A DNA stretch of 64,000 bases from Pyrobaculum ferrireducens (GTDB lineage: Archaea > Thermoproteota > Thermoprotei > Thermoproteales > Thermoproteaceae), in the NCBI RefSeq assembly GCF_000234805.1, contig NC_016645.1, positions 2,270,391-2,334,390 on the forward strand. The letters run 5' to 3'. The notes below the pieces were generated by a model, which saw only the letters and a list, made by a program, of their open reading frames with translations, had not been told where the DNA came from and searched no databases. Each line of letters starts with the position of its first letter. Position 1 is the stretch's first letter. The position numbers were made by a program, and so were the translations under genes. Positions 24,497-34,016 of this stretch are shown here, one piece after another.

Positions 24497-24850
24497 ACAA
24501 CGTAAAACTGCGGAGAGAGCTACACGGCACGTCGGCGACAGCCCGCAGATCCCAGGCCTCCGCCGGCGGCCTGTCTACCGCGGCTCGAACCCCACTTATG
24601 GCTCCACCAGCGCCGGCTGGGACCCACATTTGCAAAATTTACATGGAGTCCCTGCCGGGATTCGAACCCTATCCCAAGCCCCCCACACGGAGCTTTTACG
24701 GGGGCCACATGGCTGGAGAAAAACTTCGGCCTTTCCGAAGTGTCTGCTGTCCTCAGAGTCCTAAAGGCCCCGGCCGTCTTCACCCTGCTACCCTCCACAT
24801 GAAATCAAGCTACCTAGGGTCCCGGAAATCAAGATAGTTGAAACATCGAC
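24497..24850. other. Gene-free structured stretch with tRNA-like T-arm sequences
   Basis: No gene is visible from 24422 to 25351. On the minus strand, 24645-24675 reads like the 3' part of a tRNA (GGGTTCGAATCCCGGC, then GGGACTCCA), but no matching 5' half was found. A second TTCGAG-type loop lies at about 24578-24592. Other hairpins are visible at 24721-24760 (CTTCGG / CCGAAG). A CRISPR-like repeat follows at 24822-24844. The stretch may be a decayed tRNA, a structured non-coding RNA or an old integration site. Confidence 0.35.
24822..24844 (+). repeat. Solitary CRISPR-like repeat
   Basis: This 23-bp sequence begins CCGGAAATCAAGATAG and ends in GTTGAAAC. From memory it closely resembles the Pyrobaculum CRISPR repeat that starts CCAGAAATCAAAAG and ends GTTGAAAC, with two bases missing. 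A partial second copy (GAAATCAAGCTA) lies 24 bp upstream at 24801. No regular spacer-repeat array is present and no cas gene is seen in the window, so this is at most a relic. Confidence 0.5.
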
Positions 24851-24927
24851 AGCGGATAGGAAAACCGAAACAGGGCCCGGGGCCCGCACGCTTTCCTCTA
24901 CACTCTTCCCCACTTGATATCGTACTC

Positions 24928-25130
24928 CTTTAGCGTCCGGCGACACTCAGAGCGGCGCGTGAAATCTGCAGAGGTGCCAGCTCGTGCATTGAGATTATAC
25001 ACGGGGCTGTGGACGGAGGCCTTGGGGTGGGTGCAGTTGAGAACTGTATTAAAACCAGAACATCCATAGAGCTGGAGGTTCTTGAAAAGAGGAGCAACCT
25101 AACGCAGTTAAGCGGTCCAAGACCTTGTTA
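24928..25130 (+). pseudogene. Possible gene remnant
   Basis: One frame stays open from a TAG at about 24928 to a TAA at about 25129 and reads like protein (REICRGASSCIEIIHGAVDG and IELEVLEKRSNLT) but has no start codon. It is short, has no promoter and no known homologue that I can name. It may be the 3' end of a lost gene. The rest of 25130-25320 holds nothing I recognise. Confidence 0.25.
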
Positions 25131-25351
25131 ATGACGTCGTCAAAAAAGGCGTCCAGCCTCGGAAGAAGCCTCCTAAGCGGTAAGCCAGCAAGAGATTTCC
25201 GACAGCCAGCGGCTTTATATAGACATTAAAAACCATACCGCCGATCTTAACCACAGTACGGGCCGATTTAACAACTCTCCGTGTAAGAGATCTACACGGA
25301 ACGCCGCCCCCGTAGCGCCACAATTTATATAACCAACGCACGGCCAGCCCC

Positions 25352-26035
25352 ATGGGATTCGTATCTCAAAAGGCGATTATCCACGCCCGCTACGTCTCGC
25401 CAGACGCATACATATACGGCCCCACCGTGGTGGGGAGGGACAGCTTTATAGACGCCGCTGTGATAGGCTACCCGACACGCCAGAAGATACTCAAGGGCTT
25501 CTCCTCCCTCGACGAGGTCAGCGAGGGAGCGAGAATCGGCGAGTCTGTAATCATTAGGAGCGGCGCCGTGATCTACGAAAACGTGGAGATTGGAGATGGG
25601 TGCGAGTTCGGCCACAATGTGCTGGTTAGGGAGCTGTCCAGGATTGGGAGGGGAGTGAGGATCGGCACGCAGGCCGTAATAGAGCGTGAGGTTAAGATCG
25701 GGGACAGGGCGTGGATCCAGTCCATGGTCTACATCCCCAACGGCACTGTGATAGAGGAAGACGTCTTCATAGGCCCCAACGCCGTCATAACAAACGACAA
25801 GTACCCCCCAAGCAAGAGGCTGGCCCCCGTTGTCATAAGGAGGGGGGCTGTGATCGGCGCCAACTCCACCCTAGTCGCTGGCGTGGAGATAGGCGAAGGC
25901 GCGGTGGTGGCCGCCGGCGCCGTGGTCACGAGAGACGTGCCCCCCGGCGTAGTGGTTGCCGGGGTGCCCGCGCGTGTAATTGGCAGGGCGGAGGACTACG
26001 CCAGAAAAAAGGCAATTTACGAACAGAGTACGTAG
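25352..26035 (+). CDS. Left-handed beta-helix acyltransferase (hexapeptide repeat)
   Basis: This 227-residue protein consists mostly of hexapeptide repeats ([I/V]-G-x4) forming a left-handed beta helix. Examples are IIRSGAVIYENVEIGDGCEF, IGRGVRIGTQAVIERE and VEIGEGAVVAAGAVVTRDVP. The ending GVPARVIGRA is typical of sugar O- or N-acetyltransferases. It would transfer an acyl group from acetyl-CoA, probably to a sugar nucleotide used for surface glycans or N-glycosylation. A TATA element (CAATTTATATAA) is 25 bp before the ATG. Confidence 0.85.
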   Translation: MGFVSQKAIIHARYVSPDAYIYGPTVVGRDSFIDAAVIGYPTRQKILKGFSSLDEVSEGARIGESVIIRSGAVIYENVEIGDGCEFGHNVLVRELSRIGRGVRIGTQAVIEREVKIGDRAWIQSMVYIPNGTVIEEDVFIGPNAVITNDKYPPSKRLAPVVIRRGAVIGANSTLVAGVEIGEGAVVAAGAVVTRDVPPGVVVAGVPARVIGRAEDYARKKAIYEQST

Positions 26036-26120
26036 CCCGCCTCAAAAAGTTCAATTATTGCTAGGGCGCGTCATATACCGCCAGTACATTACGTTTATAT
26101 ACACAAATACCTACAGGCGT

Positions 26121-27973
26121 ATGGAAAGGTCGCTAATTGTGGGGGTGTTAGCCTTGTTAATCGCCATAGGTGCATTAATACTAGGTCTAGCGACGTGGAG
26201 TAAAGTATCAGCCGTCGAGAGAGATATACCACACAAGATAGATCAGCTGAATACATCTCTAGGGGGCTAAAATAGACTCACTAAACAGAACTCTCATCGA
26301 CAGACTCGTTTCGCTCAACAAGACGATTAGCGACGTCGCTACCCGCGTCGCCAGGTTGGAGAAGAAGGCCAAGGCGGAGAAGGAGATTGTAATTGTGCCT
26401 ATCGACACCCCCATCTTCGACTTCAGTGTCGATTTCTTAATAACCTACGTCAAGAAACTACGTTTTGACAACAACACGGCGGGGGTGGTGTTGCTTATAA
26501 ATTCGCCGGGAGGCGCCGTGGGCGCCACCGAGAGGCTCTACACCACGATAAGAGGCCTCAACAAGACTGTGTATGCCGTGATAGCGGGGTTAGGCGCCTC
26601 CGGCGCCTACTACACCGCGGTTGCGGCCCAGAGGATCTACGCGACGCCGTCGAGCTGGGTTGGCAACATAGGGGTAATCGCCTTCCTCTGACCCGACGAG
26701 TATCTATACGACCTGCCCGACTATATCTACACCACTGGGCCGTATAAATACTACGGCATGGACCTCACAGAGTTCTACAACGACATTGAAAGTCAGGGCG
26801 AATTTTGTCGCCGCCGTTTTAAAGGGCAGGGGCGACAGGCTTAAGGCGGCGCCCGAAGTGTTTGAGACGGCGAGGATATTCAGCGCCGATAGAGCCCTGG
26901 AGCTTGGTCTTATCGACAAAATAGGCGGGCTCTGGGAGGCGGTGGAGGACATGGCAGAGGAGCTGGGTCTCGAAAACTACACAGTTGTTGACATATATGA
27001 AAAGTACAACGTCACCAGACGCGGCATCGTAATTATACCTCTGGTATCCGGGGGCAAGATCCCGCTGGAGATGTTGCTAAACAAATCGGCGCCTCCCATA
27101 TACTACCTCTGGCCAGGCGCCGTCCAGCTACCACCGCCTAGAAACGTAACGCCGCCCCTCCCGCCGCCTCCGGCAGAGGAAAAGAAGCCGGCAAGGCCCT
27201 ACGTGGTGCTCGACGTGTCGCACGGCAACCTAATACCGAGAGGCTTCGTAGAGGTGCTTGTAAAGGAGCTTGTGGAGAGGGGCTACGCCCTGAGGCTGGC
27301 TAGAAGCGAGATGGAGCTACAGGAGCTCCTAAACAACGCCACCGGTCTCATAATCGTCAACCCATCCACGCCGTTTACAGACACAGCGGCTGAGGCCGTC
27401 TACAACGCCACACGGCGCGGGGTCAGAGTCCTCTACCTAGTAGATATGAGAGCCAGCGGCCCCGTGGCAATGCCACCGTTTATTATCATCGCGCCCTATT
27501 CATTCGCAGCCACGCTCGACCCGCTACTCACATACTTCAACATCACGGTCCTAAGAGCTGTTTACAACTTCACCGGCCTAGGCGCCGAGGACTTTACCAG
27601 AAACTGGCAGTATGTGTGGGTGAGGGGCTTGAGAAACGACACAGTCTTCAACGCAACGCGGCTAATCTTCCTAAGCCCCACCGCCTTCACCGCCTCCGCC
27701 GGTGCGAGGCTCCGGGCAGAGGCCTACATGTTTGGCTACGGCAGAGACGTATACACAGTGGCTGTGAGGGTGGGCAACTTTACAGCAGTGGGAACCGTTA
27801 GGAGCTTCACGCCGTATTTAATACAGCTAGGCGACAACACGAAACTGTTTAGAAACATGATATCGTGGCTAGTTGAGGAGAGGCCCATAGCGCCTCCACC
27901 GCCAAAGCCCCACACGGCGCAACCACCAACTCCGCCGATATATCCAGAAACACCGCCTCCCACATACCCCTAG
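26121..27973 (+). pseudogene. SppA-type membrane serine protease, interrupted three times
   Basis: The first 49 codons give a membrane helix (LIVGVLALLIAIGALILGLA) from an ATG 26 bp after a TATA element. They run out of frame at a GGGGG run near 26262. The next frame holds the S49 protease core (VVLLINSPGGAVGATERL, GLGASGAYY with the serine nucleophile) until an in-frame TGA at 26689. A third frame starts near 26786 and continues to 27973 with a Pro-rich linker and a C-terminal domain of unknown type. Deleting one G near 26262 and one A near 26786 restores both joins; the TGA would remain. Signal-peptide peptidases cut membrane-bound leader peptides. Confidence 0.75.
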
Positions 27974-28052
27974 GCCAAACCCACCTGTTTTCCCCTCTTT
28001 GAGCCAGTTTTTCTAAAAGAGTCGGATTTGGCTAAGGGGTTGAGGTCTTAGC

Positions 28053-29534
28053 TCAGCGGCTTATCACATATCCCAGCGGCAGATCTACTTGACACGAGTC
28101 GGATATCTTGACCTTCACACCCGTCGCGTAGATATCAACATGCTCCACCACGTCATAACCCCTGCGAAAAGCGGCGCCCACATTTTGATAAATGGCTTTA
28201 TACTCAACTCCCCGAATATTGGCGTAGTCAGCCTTAACCGATACTGGAATGGACGCCAAGGCGGGATGCCTCTTCACAAACTCAGCGCCTTTTACCGCCC
28301 TGAGAATTACTCCAAAGGGCGCCCCAACTAAAGCCTCCCTCGGACATTGAGTATTGAACTGGCGAACCACCCACTCACCCAAATTGAGAATCTTAAGATT
28401 CTGAGGTGTAGATACCTCTGCGACTAATGTACCGAGAAGTTTGTAGTAGTTGCGTAGCTCCAGGGCTGTTATCAACCGAGAAGAGTTAAATCTCTCCCTC
28501 AAAACCAAGGTGTTACCTGCAGAGCCTTTACTTAGGTAGTGAATTCTTGATTTAAACATGACATTTCCAGTACGTGACGCCGACATTACCCCACCACCAT
28601 CGCGACATACGTACCACTCATCATAGCGGTCAATTGTAAGTTTGCCATACACGCCAAACCAATAAGCCTCGTTTGGGAACACGCTACCACCTTTGAAGAT
28701 TTTAGTTTGGTTATCCTTAATGTCGAAGGAGAGTGCCATTAGATCCTTAAATGTGATGTCAGCTGATCCAATCTGGTAACCCACCGCTACACCAGCCGTT
28801 ATATAAGCCTTAGTAATGTTCAGGAGCAACCCCACCTCGCCTGAGTAGCTGTACTGGTTGTATATGAAGAAGAGGGGGATTTTTCCACCGAAATCTCTTT
28901 CTGTGTCGATGATAGTGTAGTTGTACCGCCACTCGTATACGCAATCTAGACCGAAACTAGAGAAGTGGTAGCCCGCGGAGTTTCTTGGCTTTGTTTTCAG
29001 CGGCCTCTCCGCCGTGACGACCTGGGCCTTTACTACATATGTGACGTTTCTGCCGGCGAGTCTGTGGGGGTCGTAGTTGACGGCGGCGAAGCCGAGGTAA
29101 TCGTCGCCGTACCAAATGTGAACGTGGATCGACGGCTCCACGCCGGTTGCGTTTCCTAAGTAGCGTAGCCAGTCGTCGAGAACGAGGCCGAATTTGCCGT
29201 CTAGCCTAACCACTACCACGTTTCCTCTAACCTCTGCGTCGTCTATCCACACCTCCCCCACCGTGGGCCCCACAGCCGACAGCTGTATGCTCCACATCGG
29301 CGGCTTCCCAACCTCTCTGGCCGAGGGCAGTATTATGAATACCGCTGGCCTGTTGCTCGGCTCATATCTAGCGTAGTAGGGTTCGACCACCAGCTCGTAT
29401 TTCAGGTGGCCCACCTTCTCAAACCTTACATCTACGCCCAGAGGTATCTGATAGCTAGGCCAGTATACTACATACAACACAGCCAGAGCTCCCAGAGCCA
29501 ACCCGAGGTAGATATTTCACCGGTGCATAAACAT
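28053..29534 (-). pseudogene. Large exported protein with in-frame stop in its leader
   Basis: The open frame from 29501 gives 482 residues, beta-rich, with many N-glycosylation-type sites, and matches the segment order of the protein at 22877. It begins in the middle of a hydrophobic leader (LALGALAVLYVVYW). In the same frame, an ATG at 29534 is followed by four codons and then a TGA at 29517-29519 before the leader continues. So either a stop has replaced a codon, perhaps tryptophan, or translation starts at the TTG at 29501. A weak TATA (about 29548-29561) fits the upstream ATG. Probably a surface protein. Confidence 0.55.
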
Positions 29535-29600
29535 GCGAAATCACCAGATTTATTTTTTACCTAACTTTGGCTTCTTACAAAAGTTTATTAATCCTTTGCC

Positions 29601-30554
29601 TTATTGACTCAGCTCTTCTGCAAGTGCCACTATTAGCTCCACCGTGTTTCTCAGATCTTCCCTGTGGGCCATCTCTACTGGTGAGTGAGAGTACTTGGTG
29701 AGTATGCCTATGGCCACAGAGGGGATGCCCGAGACGAAGAAGGCCGCCGCGTCCGTCCCCCCTCCGCCGGAGCCGATCTGTATAGGTATCCCGCGCCTCT
29801 TGGCCACCTCCAGCACCTTCTTGGCTAGCTTGTTGTTGAATGCGCCGTAGTTGTCGAATATTCTCAACACGGGGCCGTTCCCCGGCTTGACGCCCCCCGT
29901 CCAGTTGGGGTGGCAGCAGGCGGTGGTGTCCACCACGACGGCGTACTTCACGTCTAGGTTTTTAGAAACAGCCCGGGCCCCCATCAGCCCCACCTCCTCC
30001 TGCACAGTCCATATAAAAGTCGCCGGGGCGCCCCTTCTGTAGGCCTCGAGAAGCGCCCAGCAACCCGCCCTGTCGTCGAGCGCTGTGGCGGAGACGTACC
30101 TCCCCATCTCGACATACCGCCGCGAAAATGCGGCGGGGGTCATGGGGGCAATGCCCATAGCCTCCGCCTCCTGCCGGCTGGAGGCCCCCACGTCTATGTA
30201 GAGGTCTTGCCAAGTCACCTGCTGTTGCTGTTGCTGGAAGTGTGGCGGCGCCACTCCGATCACCCCCTCCACCCGGAAGCCGTCGCCGTAGAGGACCACC
30301 GAGGAGCCGGGGAGGATCTTGTCGTCGACTCCGCCCACCTTCCTAAACCTCAGCCTCCCATCCTCCTCGACGTTAGTCACGAGGAGCCCTACCTCGTCCA
30401 TGTGCGCCACGAAAGCCACCTTAGACCTCCCCCGCAGGACGACGTTGCCAAATTCGTCGACTTCGGCACCGCCCACGGCGTTTAGAATCCTCTGCCTCAC
30501 CTCATCCTCGAAGCCAGACACCCCCAGCGCCTTGGTAAGAGCTTCCAATTCCAT
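29601..30554 (-). CDS. M42-family metallo-aminopeptidase
   Basis: This 317-residue enzyme is of the M42 (TET/FrvX) peptidase family, which forms large hollow complexes that trim short peptides in the cytoplasm. Metal-binding segments are visible: AHMDEVGLLV near residue 50, ALDDRAGCWALLEA, the catalytic VQEEVGLMGARA, and GGGGTDAAAFF and SHSPVEMAH near the C-terminus. A run of six glutamines (FQQQQQQVTW) interrupts the domain after PPH. The ATG has a TATA element 25 bp upstream and the gene is divergent from the phosphorylase. Confidence 0.88.
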   Translation of the reverse strand: MELEALTKALGVSGFEDEVRQRILNAVGGAEVDEFGNVVLRGRSKVAFVAHMDEVGLLVTNVEEDGRLRFRKVGGVDDKILPGSSVVLYGDGFRVEGVIGVAPPHFQQQQQQVTWQDLYIDVGASSRQEAEAMGIAPMTPAAFSRRYVEMGRYVSATALDDRAGCWALLEAYRRGAPATFIWTVQEEVGLMGARAVSKNLDVKYAVVVDTTACCHPNWTGGVKPGNGPVLRIFDNYGAFNNKLAKKVLEVAKRRGIPIQIGSGGGGTDAAAFFVSGIPSVAIGILTKYSHSPVEMAHREDLRNTVELIVALAEELSQ

Positions 30555-30616
30555 GCATCTCCAAAATGCCTAGCTATTATACATTTTTTGTTATATACCC
30601 CCGTGGCCACAGTAAC

Positions 30617-31298
30617 GTGCCTTACCACATCCGCGCGGAGCGTGGGGACGTGGCCCCCGTGGTTGTAGGCGTGGGGGACCCCGCCAGGGCTAGGCTATTC
30701 GCCTCTCTGATGGAGGAGGCGAGGCTGGTCAACGAGCACAGATACCCAGTCTACACCGGCCGCGTCAAGGGGAGGAGGATAACAGTGGCCGCCCACGGCA
30801 TAGGCGGCCCCTCCGCCGCCATAGCCCTGGAGGAGTTGAAAATGCTGGGGATGGAGATCTTCGTGAGGATAGGCACCGCAGGGTCCTTCGGCGGGTTGGA
30901 GGTGGGCGACGTCTTGGTGGCGGCCGCCGCCGCGGCGCCCGCCGGCGGGGTGCTGGGGGCCTACTTCCCGGGCCACAGCCCTCCCCTGGCCGCGGATCCC
31001 CCATCTCACTGTGAGGCTGGCCCAGTCCCTCAAGGCGCCGGTCGGCTACGTGGTCTCCAGCGACGCCTTCTACGCAGAGGACCCCCACTTTGTAGAGTAC
31101 TGGCGGGCCCGGGGGGCCGCCGCGGTTGAGATGGAATGCGCCACGGCGATGGCGCTTGGGTGGCTTCGGGGGTTTAAAACGGGGTGTGTCCTTGTTATTT
31201 CGAATGTGGTGGGGAGGCACGACGTGGTGGATCTATCGGCGAGGTTTAGAGATGTGTTTCTCAAGGTGGTTGAGGCTCTTGACATCACTACTCAGTAG
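30617..31298 (+). pseudogene. Purine/uridine phosphorylase, frameshifted
   Basis: The N-terminal frame holds VVVGVGDPARARLFASL, GIGGPSAAIALEEL and RIGTAGSFGGLEVGDV, the PNP/UDP phosphorylase family signature. The C-terminal frame from about 31003 holds EMECATAMALGWLRG and LVISNVVG. The join lies in a CCCCC run at 30998-31002; with four C's the frame reads on as DPHLTVRLAQ. The enzyme would split nucleosides with phosphate for salvage. The start is the GTG at 30617, about 23 bp after TTATATAC. Either a recent mutation or a sequencing error. Confidence 0.8.
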
Positions 31299-31569
31299 CG
31301 ACGGCCCTTCTCATCTCCTCCAGATACTCTACGTAGTCTATTAAACATTTCTCACACAGGGCGAGCTCTACGCCGTCGCCGACGCGCAGGTAGCCGAGGT
31401 TTTGGTATGTGAGGCGTGTGTTGCACATATCGCATCTAACCCCCACCGCTGTGAGGAATATTTTCAGTTCGGTTTCGTCCACCTCGCTGTACCGTACTTC
31501 GCCGCTTTTCAAGACCCGTTTTCTCCGGTTTTTCAAAAGTTTTAGTGAACTCTCTCTCAGTGTCTTCAC
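31288..31569 (-). CDS. Zinc-finger-like protein
   Basis: This 93-residue protein has a basic N-terminus (LKLLKNRRKRVLKSG) and two CxxC pairs (CDMCNTRLTY and LCEKCLIDYV) about 32 residues apart, which form a zinc-ribbon site. It could bind nucleic acid. The GTG at 31569 lies within reach of TATA-like sequence at 31573-31592. Its 3' end overlaps the convergent phosphorylase gene by 11 bp. I do not know a named family. Confidence 0.65.
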   Translation of the reverse strand: MKTLRESSLKLLKNRRKRVLKSGEVRYSEVDETELKIFLTAVGVRCDMCNTRLTYQNLGYLRVGDGVELALCEKCLIDYVEYLEEMRRAVATE

Positions 31570-31628
31570 ATTACTATATACGGGTTTAAAAGAGACTTAA
31601 GGCTAATAACCCTTACCAACTCTACGCA

Positions 31629-32474
31629 GTGCTCTACCTCTCTCTGGTGAAGTACCTAGGAGCCATCGCCCTGGGCTACGCGCTGGGCAAGGCGCTGGGG
31701 AGGCGCCCGCCGCCGTGGATATTCACGGCAGTCGTCACCGCGCTGGTTTTCTTCGTGGCGGCCAACGCCTCCGAGGTGGTGCTGAGAAACGTGGGGGGGT
31801 TCCTCTTCGTGTCTTTTCTATACGCCCTGGCCCTGGTGCTGGCCTCGGCGGCGCTGGGCTCGGCGCTCGACAGAGGAGGCGCCGCCAACTCCGCCCAGAG
31901 GCCGGCCATTTCGCTCTACGTCGTCTTCGCCCTAGCCGCCGGCTTCGCCGCGGGGTCGGTGGCGAAGCTTGACTACTCTTCTGCGGTTGACCCCCTCCTT
32001 ATTTTACTGCTGTTGGCGGCTGGCGCTGACATGGCGGGGGTGGGGGTCAGGTTTGAGGTATCTATGCTGGCGGCCCCGGCGATTTCCCTCGCGGCCACTG
32101 CCGTGGTTGCGCCGTTTTTCACACTGCTGTTCAACATCACGCCGGCCGTGGCCTTCGGCATGGGGTGGTACAGCTTCACCGGGCCCTACCTGGCGGCGGC
32201 GGGCGACGCCGCGGGTGGCGCCTACGGGCTGCTGGTCAACTTCCTCCGAGAACAGCTCACCTTCGTGCTGGCCCCCCTGCTGGCTAGGCGGTTTGGCAAA
32301 GTCGGCGTCTTGGCCATGGGGGGCGCCACCACGATGGACAACACGTTGCCGCTGTACACGGCGCTGTACGGATCCTCCTTTTCTATATATGCATTTGCCA
32401 ACGGCGTGGTGTTAACCGTGCTGGTTCCCATAATCGTGCCATTAATACATCAAATCTACACCAACATTATATAA
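31629..32474 (+). CDS. LysO-like (DUF340) amino-acid exporter
   Basis: This 281-residue membrane protein has about eight transmembrane helices in two halves. The conserved segment FGMGWYSFTGPYLAAAGDA and the downstream MGGATTMDNTLPLYTALYG mark the LysO/DUF340 family. A bacterial member of that family exports L-lysine and related compounds. The start is the GTG at 31629. The substrate in this archaeon is unknown. No partner genes are nearby. Confidence 0.75.
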   Translation: MLYLSLVKYLGAIALGYALGKALGRRPPPWIFTAVVTALVFFVAANASEVVLRNVGGFLFVSFLYALALVLASAALGSALDRGGAANSAQRPAISLYVVFALAAGFAAGSVAKLDYSSAVDPLLILLLLAAGADMAGVGVRFEVSMLAAPAISLAATAVVAPFFTLLFNITPAVAFGMGWYSFTGPYLAAAGDAAGGAYGLLVNFLREQLTFVLAPLLARRFGKVGVLAMGGATTMDNTLPLYTALYGSSFSIYAFANGVVLTVLVPIIVPLIHQIYTNII

Positions 32475-32521
32475 AGAGGGGTATAACGGTAAGAAGTTAA
32501 ATATGAGATGTCAGCATCTCA

Positions 32522-32683
32522 ATGACTAGAGTCAGAGACCTGCTGGGGATCTCCGCGGCGTCGTTATTGAGATATGGAATAAAGCCCGACGACGAAGTCC
32601 TCTACGCAATTGAGGTGCTGGAGAGCCGGGCGCCCCACGTGGCTAGGCTTTTGAGAACAGTAGTGGGCGAGCGCGCCTCCTAG
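32522..32683 (+). CDS. Small conserved protein, 53 residues
   Basis: A TATA element (AGTTAAATATG) lies 26 bp before the ATG. The product starts MTRVRDLLGISAASLLRYG and continues with PDDEVLYAIEVLES and RAPHVARLLRTVV. It is homologous along its whole length to the product at 14226-14378. It overlaps the 3' end of ubiX by 4 bp on the other strand. Function unknown; helical, possibly a small DNA- or protein-binding factor. Confidence 0.65.
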   Translation: MTRVRDLLGISAASLLRYGIKPDDEVLYAIEVLESRAPHVARLLRTVVGERAS

Positions 32684-33234
32684 ACCCTCCACCTTGGTGT
32701 GTGGCTGTGTCTAATCCCGAGCTGATCAAGCACTCTTCCTGCAAACGTGGTGACTAGCTCGTCTATGGTTTTAGGTCTCGTGTAGAAGCCAGGCGCCGCA
32801 GGCATCACGACGGCGCCCGCCATGGTGACCAGCTCCATATTTCTAATGTGGACCAGCGAGAGGGGACTCTCCCTGATCACGAGAACCACCCTCCTCCTCT
32901 CCTTCAGCCCCACCTCAGCGGCTCTTATGATGAGATTCAGCGAGAGGCCGTTTGCAATTGCCGCCAGGGTCTTGGTGGAGCACGGCACCACCGCCACCGC
33001 GTCGATGGGGTAGCTACCCGACGCCGGCGGAGCTGATAGATCCGCCTCGTCCCACACGTGGTCAGCCATAGACTTCACATACTCGGCGTCGAGATCCGTC
33101 TCGAGCTTCAGCACCCTCTCGGCCGTCTTCGACATGGAGAGATGAACCTCCACACCCGACTTCTTCAACAACTCCAGCACCTTGACGCCGTAGATCACGC
33201 CAGAGGCCCCGGTGATGCCTAGGAAAACCCTCAT
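32680..33234 (-). CDS. ubiX: Flavin prenyltransferase
   Basis: This 184-residue enzyme of the UbiX/Pad1 family adds dimethylallyl phosphate to FMN, giving the prenylated cofactor used by UbiD-type decarboxylases. The family signature is visible at LGITGASGVIYGVKVLELL, at VVPCSTKTLAAIANGLSLNL, and at RESPLSLVHIRNMELVTMAG near residue 120. The ATG is 2 bp after the end of the upstream gene, so the two are co-transcribed. No full UbiD is in the window. Confidence 0.9.
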   Translation of the reverse strand: MRVFLGITGASGVIYGVKVLELLKKSGVEVHLSMSKTAERVLKLETDLDAEYVKSMADHVWDEADLSAPPASGSYPIDAVAVVPCSTKTLAAIANGLSLNLIIRAAEVGLKERRRVVLVIRESPLSLVHIRNMELVTMAGAVVMPAAPGFYTRPKTIDELVTTFAGRVLDQLGIRHSHTPRWRV

Positions 33235-33235
33235 C

Positions 33236-33953
33236 CTATATGTATATGTAGACGTCGTTGTCTATGAGGACCCCGTCCTCCACCTCCCTGCCGCCGTGTA
33301 GCAGGTAGATAGGCTTCTTCTCCACTTTGACAGGCGGCCGCTCAACCGGCGGCAACGCCGCGGCTCTCTTCAAGACGTCAGCCACGTGGCGGGCGAGGAG
33401 GCCGAATTCCCGGGGCTCCGGCGGGATTTTGAAAACCAACCCGTGGCTGTACTTAAGCGTGAAAACTCCCTCTGGCGTGTGGGGTGACGGCGTAATTTTC
33501 CTAGCCGGCAACGTCTGGGCCGCGGCCTCGGTGGTGGCCGCCGCCTCGTACTCCCTCCCGCCGAGGAAGACGGCAACAACCCTCGGCCTCGACTTGTGGT
33601 AAAACTCCGTCACGGCCCGCGCCGCCTCTGTCTTTAGTTCTAGAAAGTCGAAGTAGGGGTCGGCCCCCTCTCTGCCTATGGGCACCCCCTGGAAGGCGCG
33701 CTCGTTTACCACTGGGGCGGCGGCGGTGGGCGGCATATCCACAACCCCCCCTCTTCCAGAGGTATATTAAGAGGGAGAGGAAGTTGACGGCGGGCCAGTC
33801 CTCTGAGTGAAAGCCGGAGAGGGCGAGCACGACCTCGCCACCTTGGCCGTACACCACCGGGCCTCCTCCTAACAACATGGAGAGTAGGGAGCGTACATAC
33901 CTGACGCATGTGGAGCTCGACGACAGTGCCTTGTAGGGGTGGAGGTAGTACAT
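33236..33953 (-). pseudogene. Hypothetical protein upstream of ubiX, frameshifted
   Basis: The frame from the ATG at 33953 reads MYYLHPYKALSSSS and continues to LLIYLWKRG. It then meets a run of seven G's (C's at 33745-33751 on the plus strand) and goes out of frame. With six G's it reads into VVDMPPTAAAPVVNE and on to the stop at 33236. The intact product would be about 238 residues. I do not recognise it. A TATA element (TTTTTATAGAAGG) is about 24 bp before 33953. Co-transcription with ubiX suggests a role with prenyl-FMN or a UbiD-type reaction, by position only. Confidence 0.6.
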
Positions 33954-34016
33954 TGGCGTGGAGATAGAGCCTTCTATAAAAACGTGAAGTATATATTACC
34001 AACTCTCCACGTTTAT

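Noticed and set aside
24645-24720. Complete tRNA gene on the minus strand
   Set aside because: The T-arm is imperfect and no 5' acceptor strand complementary to CAGGGAC is present within 200 bp.
33501-33953. Two separate small genes upstream of ubiX
   Set aside because: Removing one base from a run of seven joins them into one plausible protein, so a frameshift is the simpler reading.
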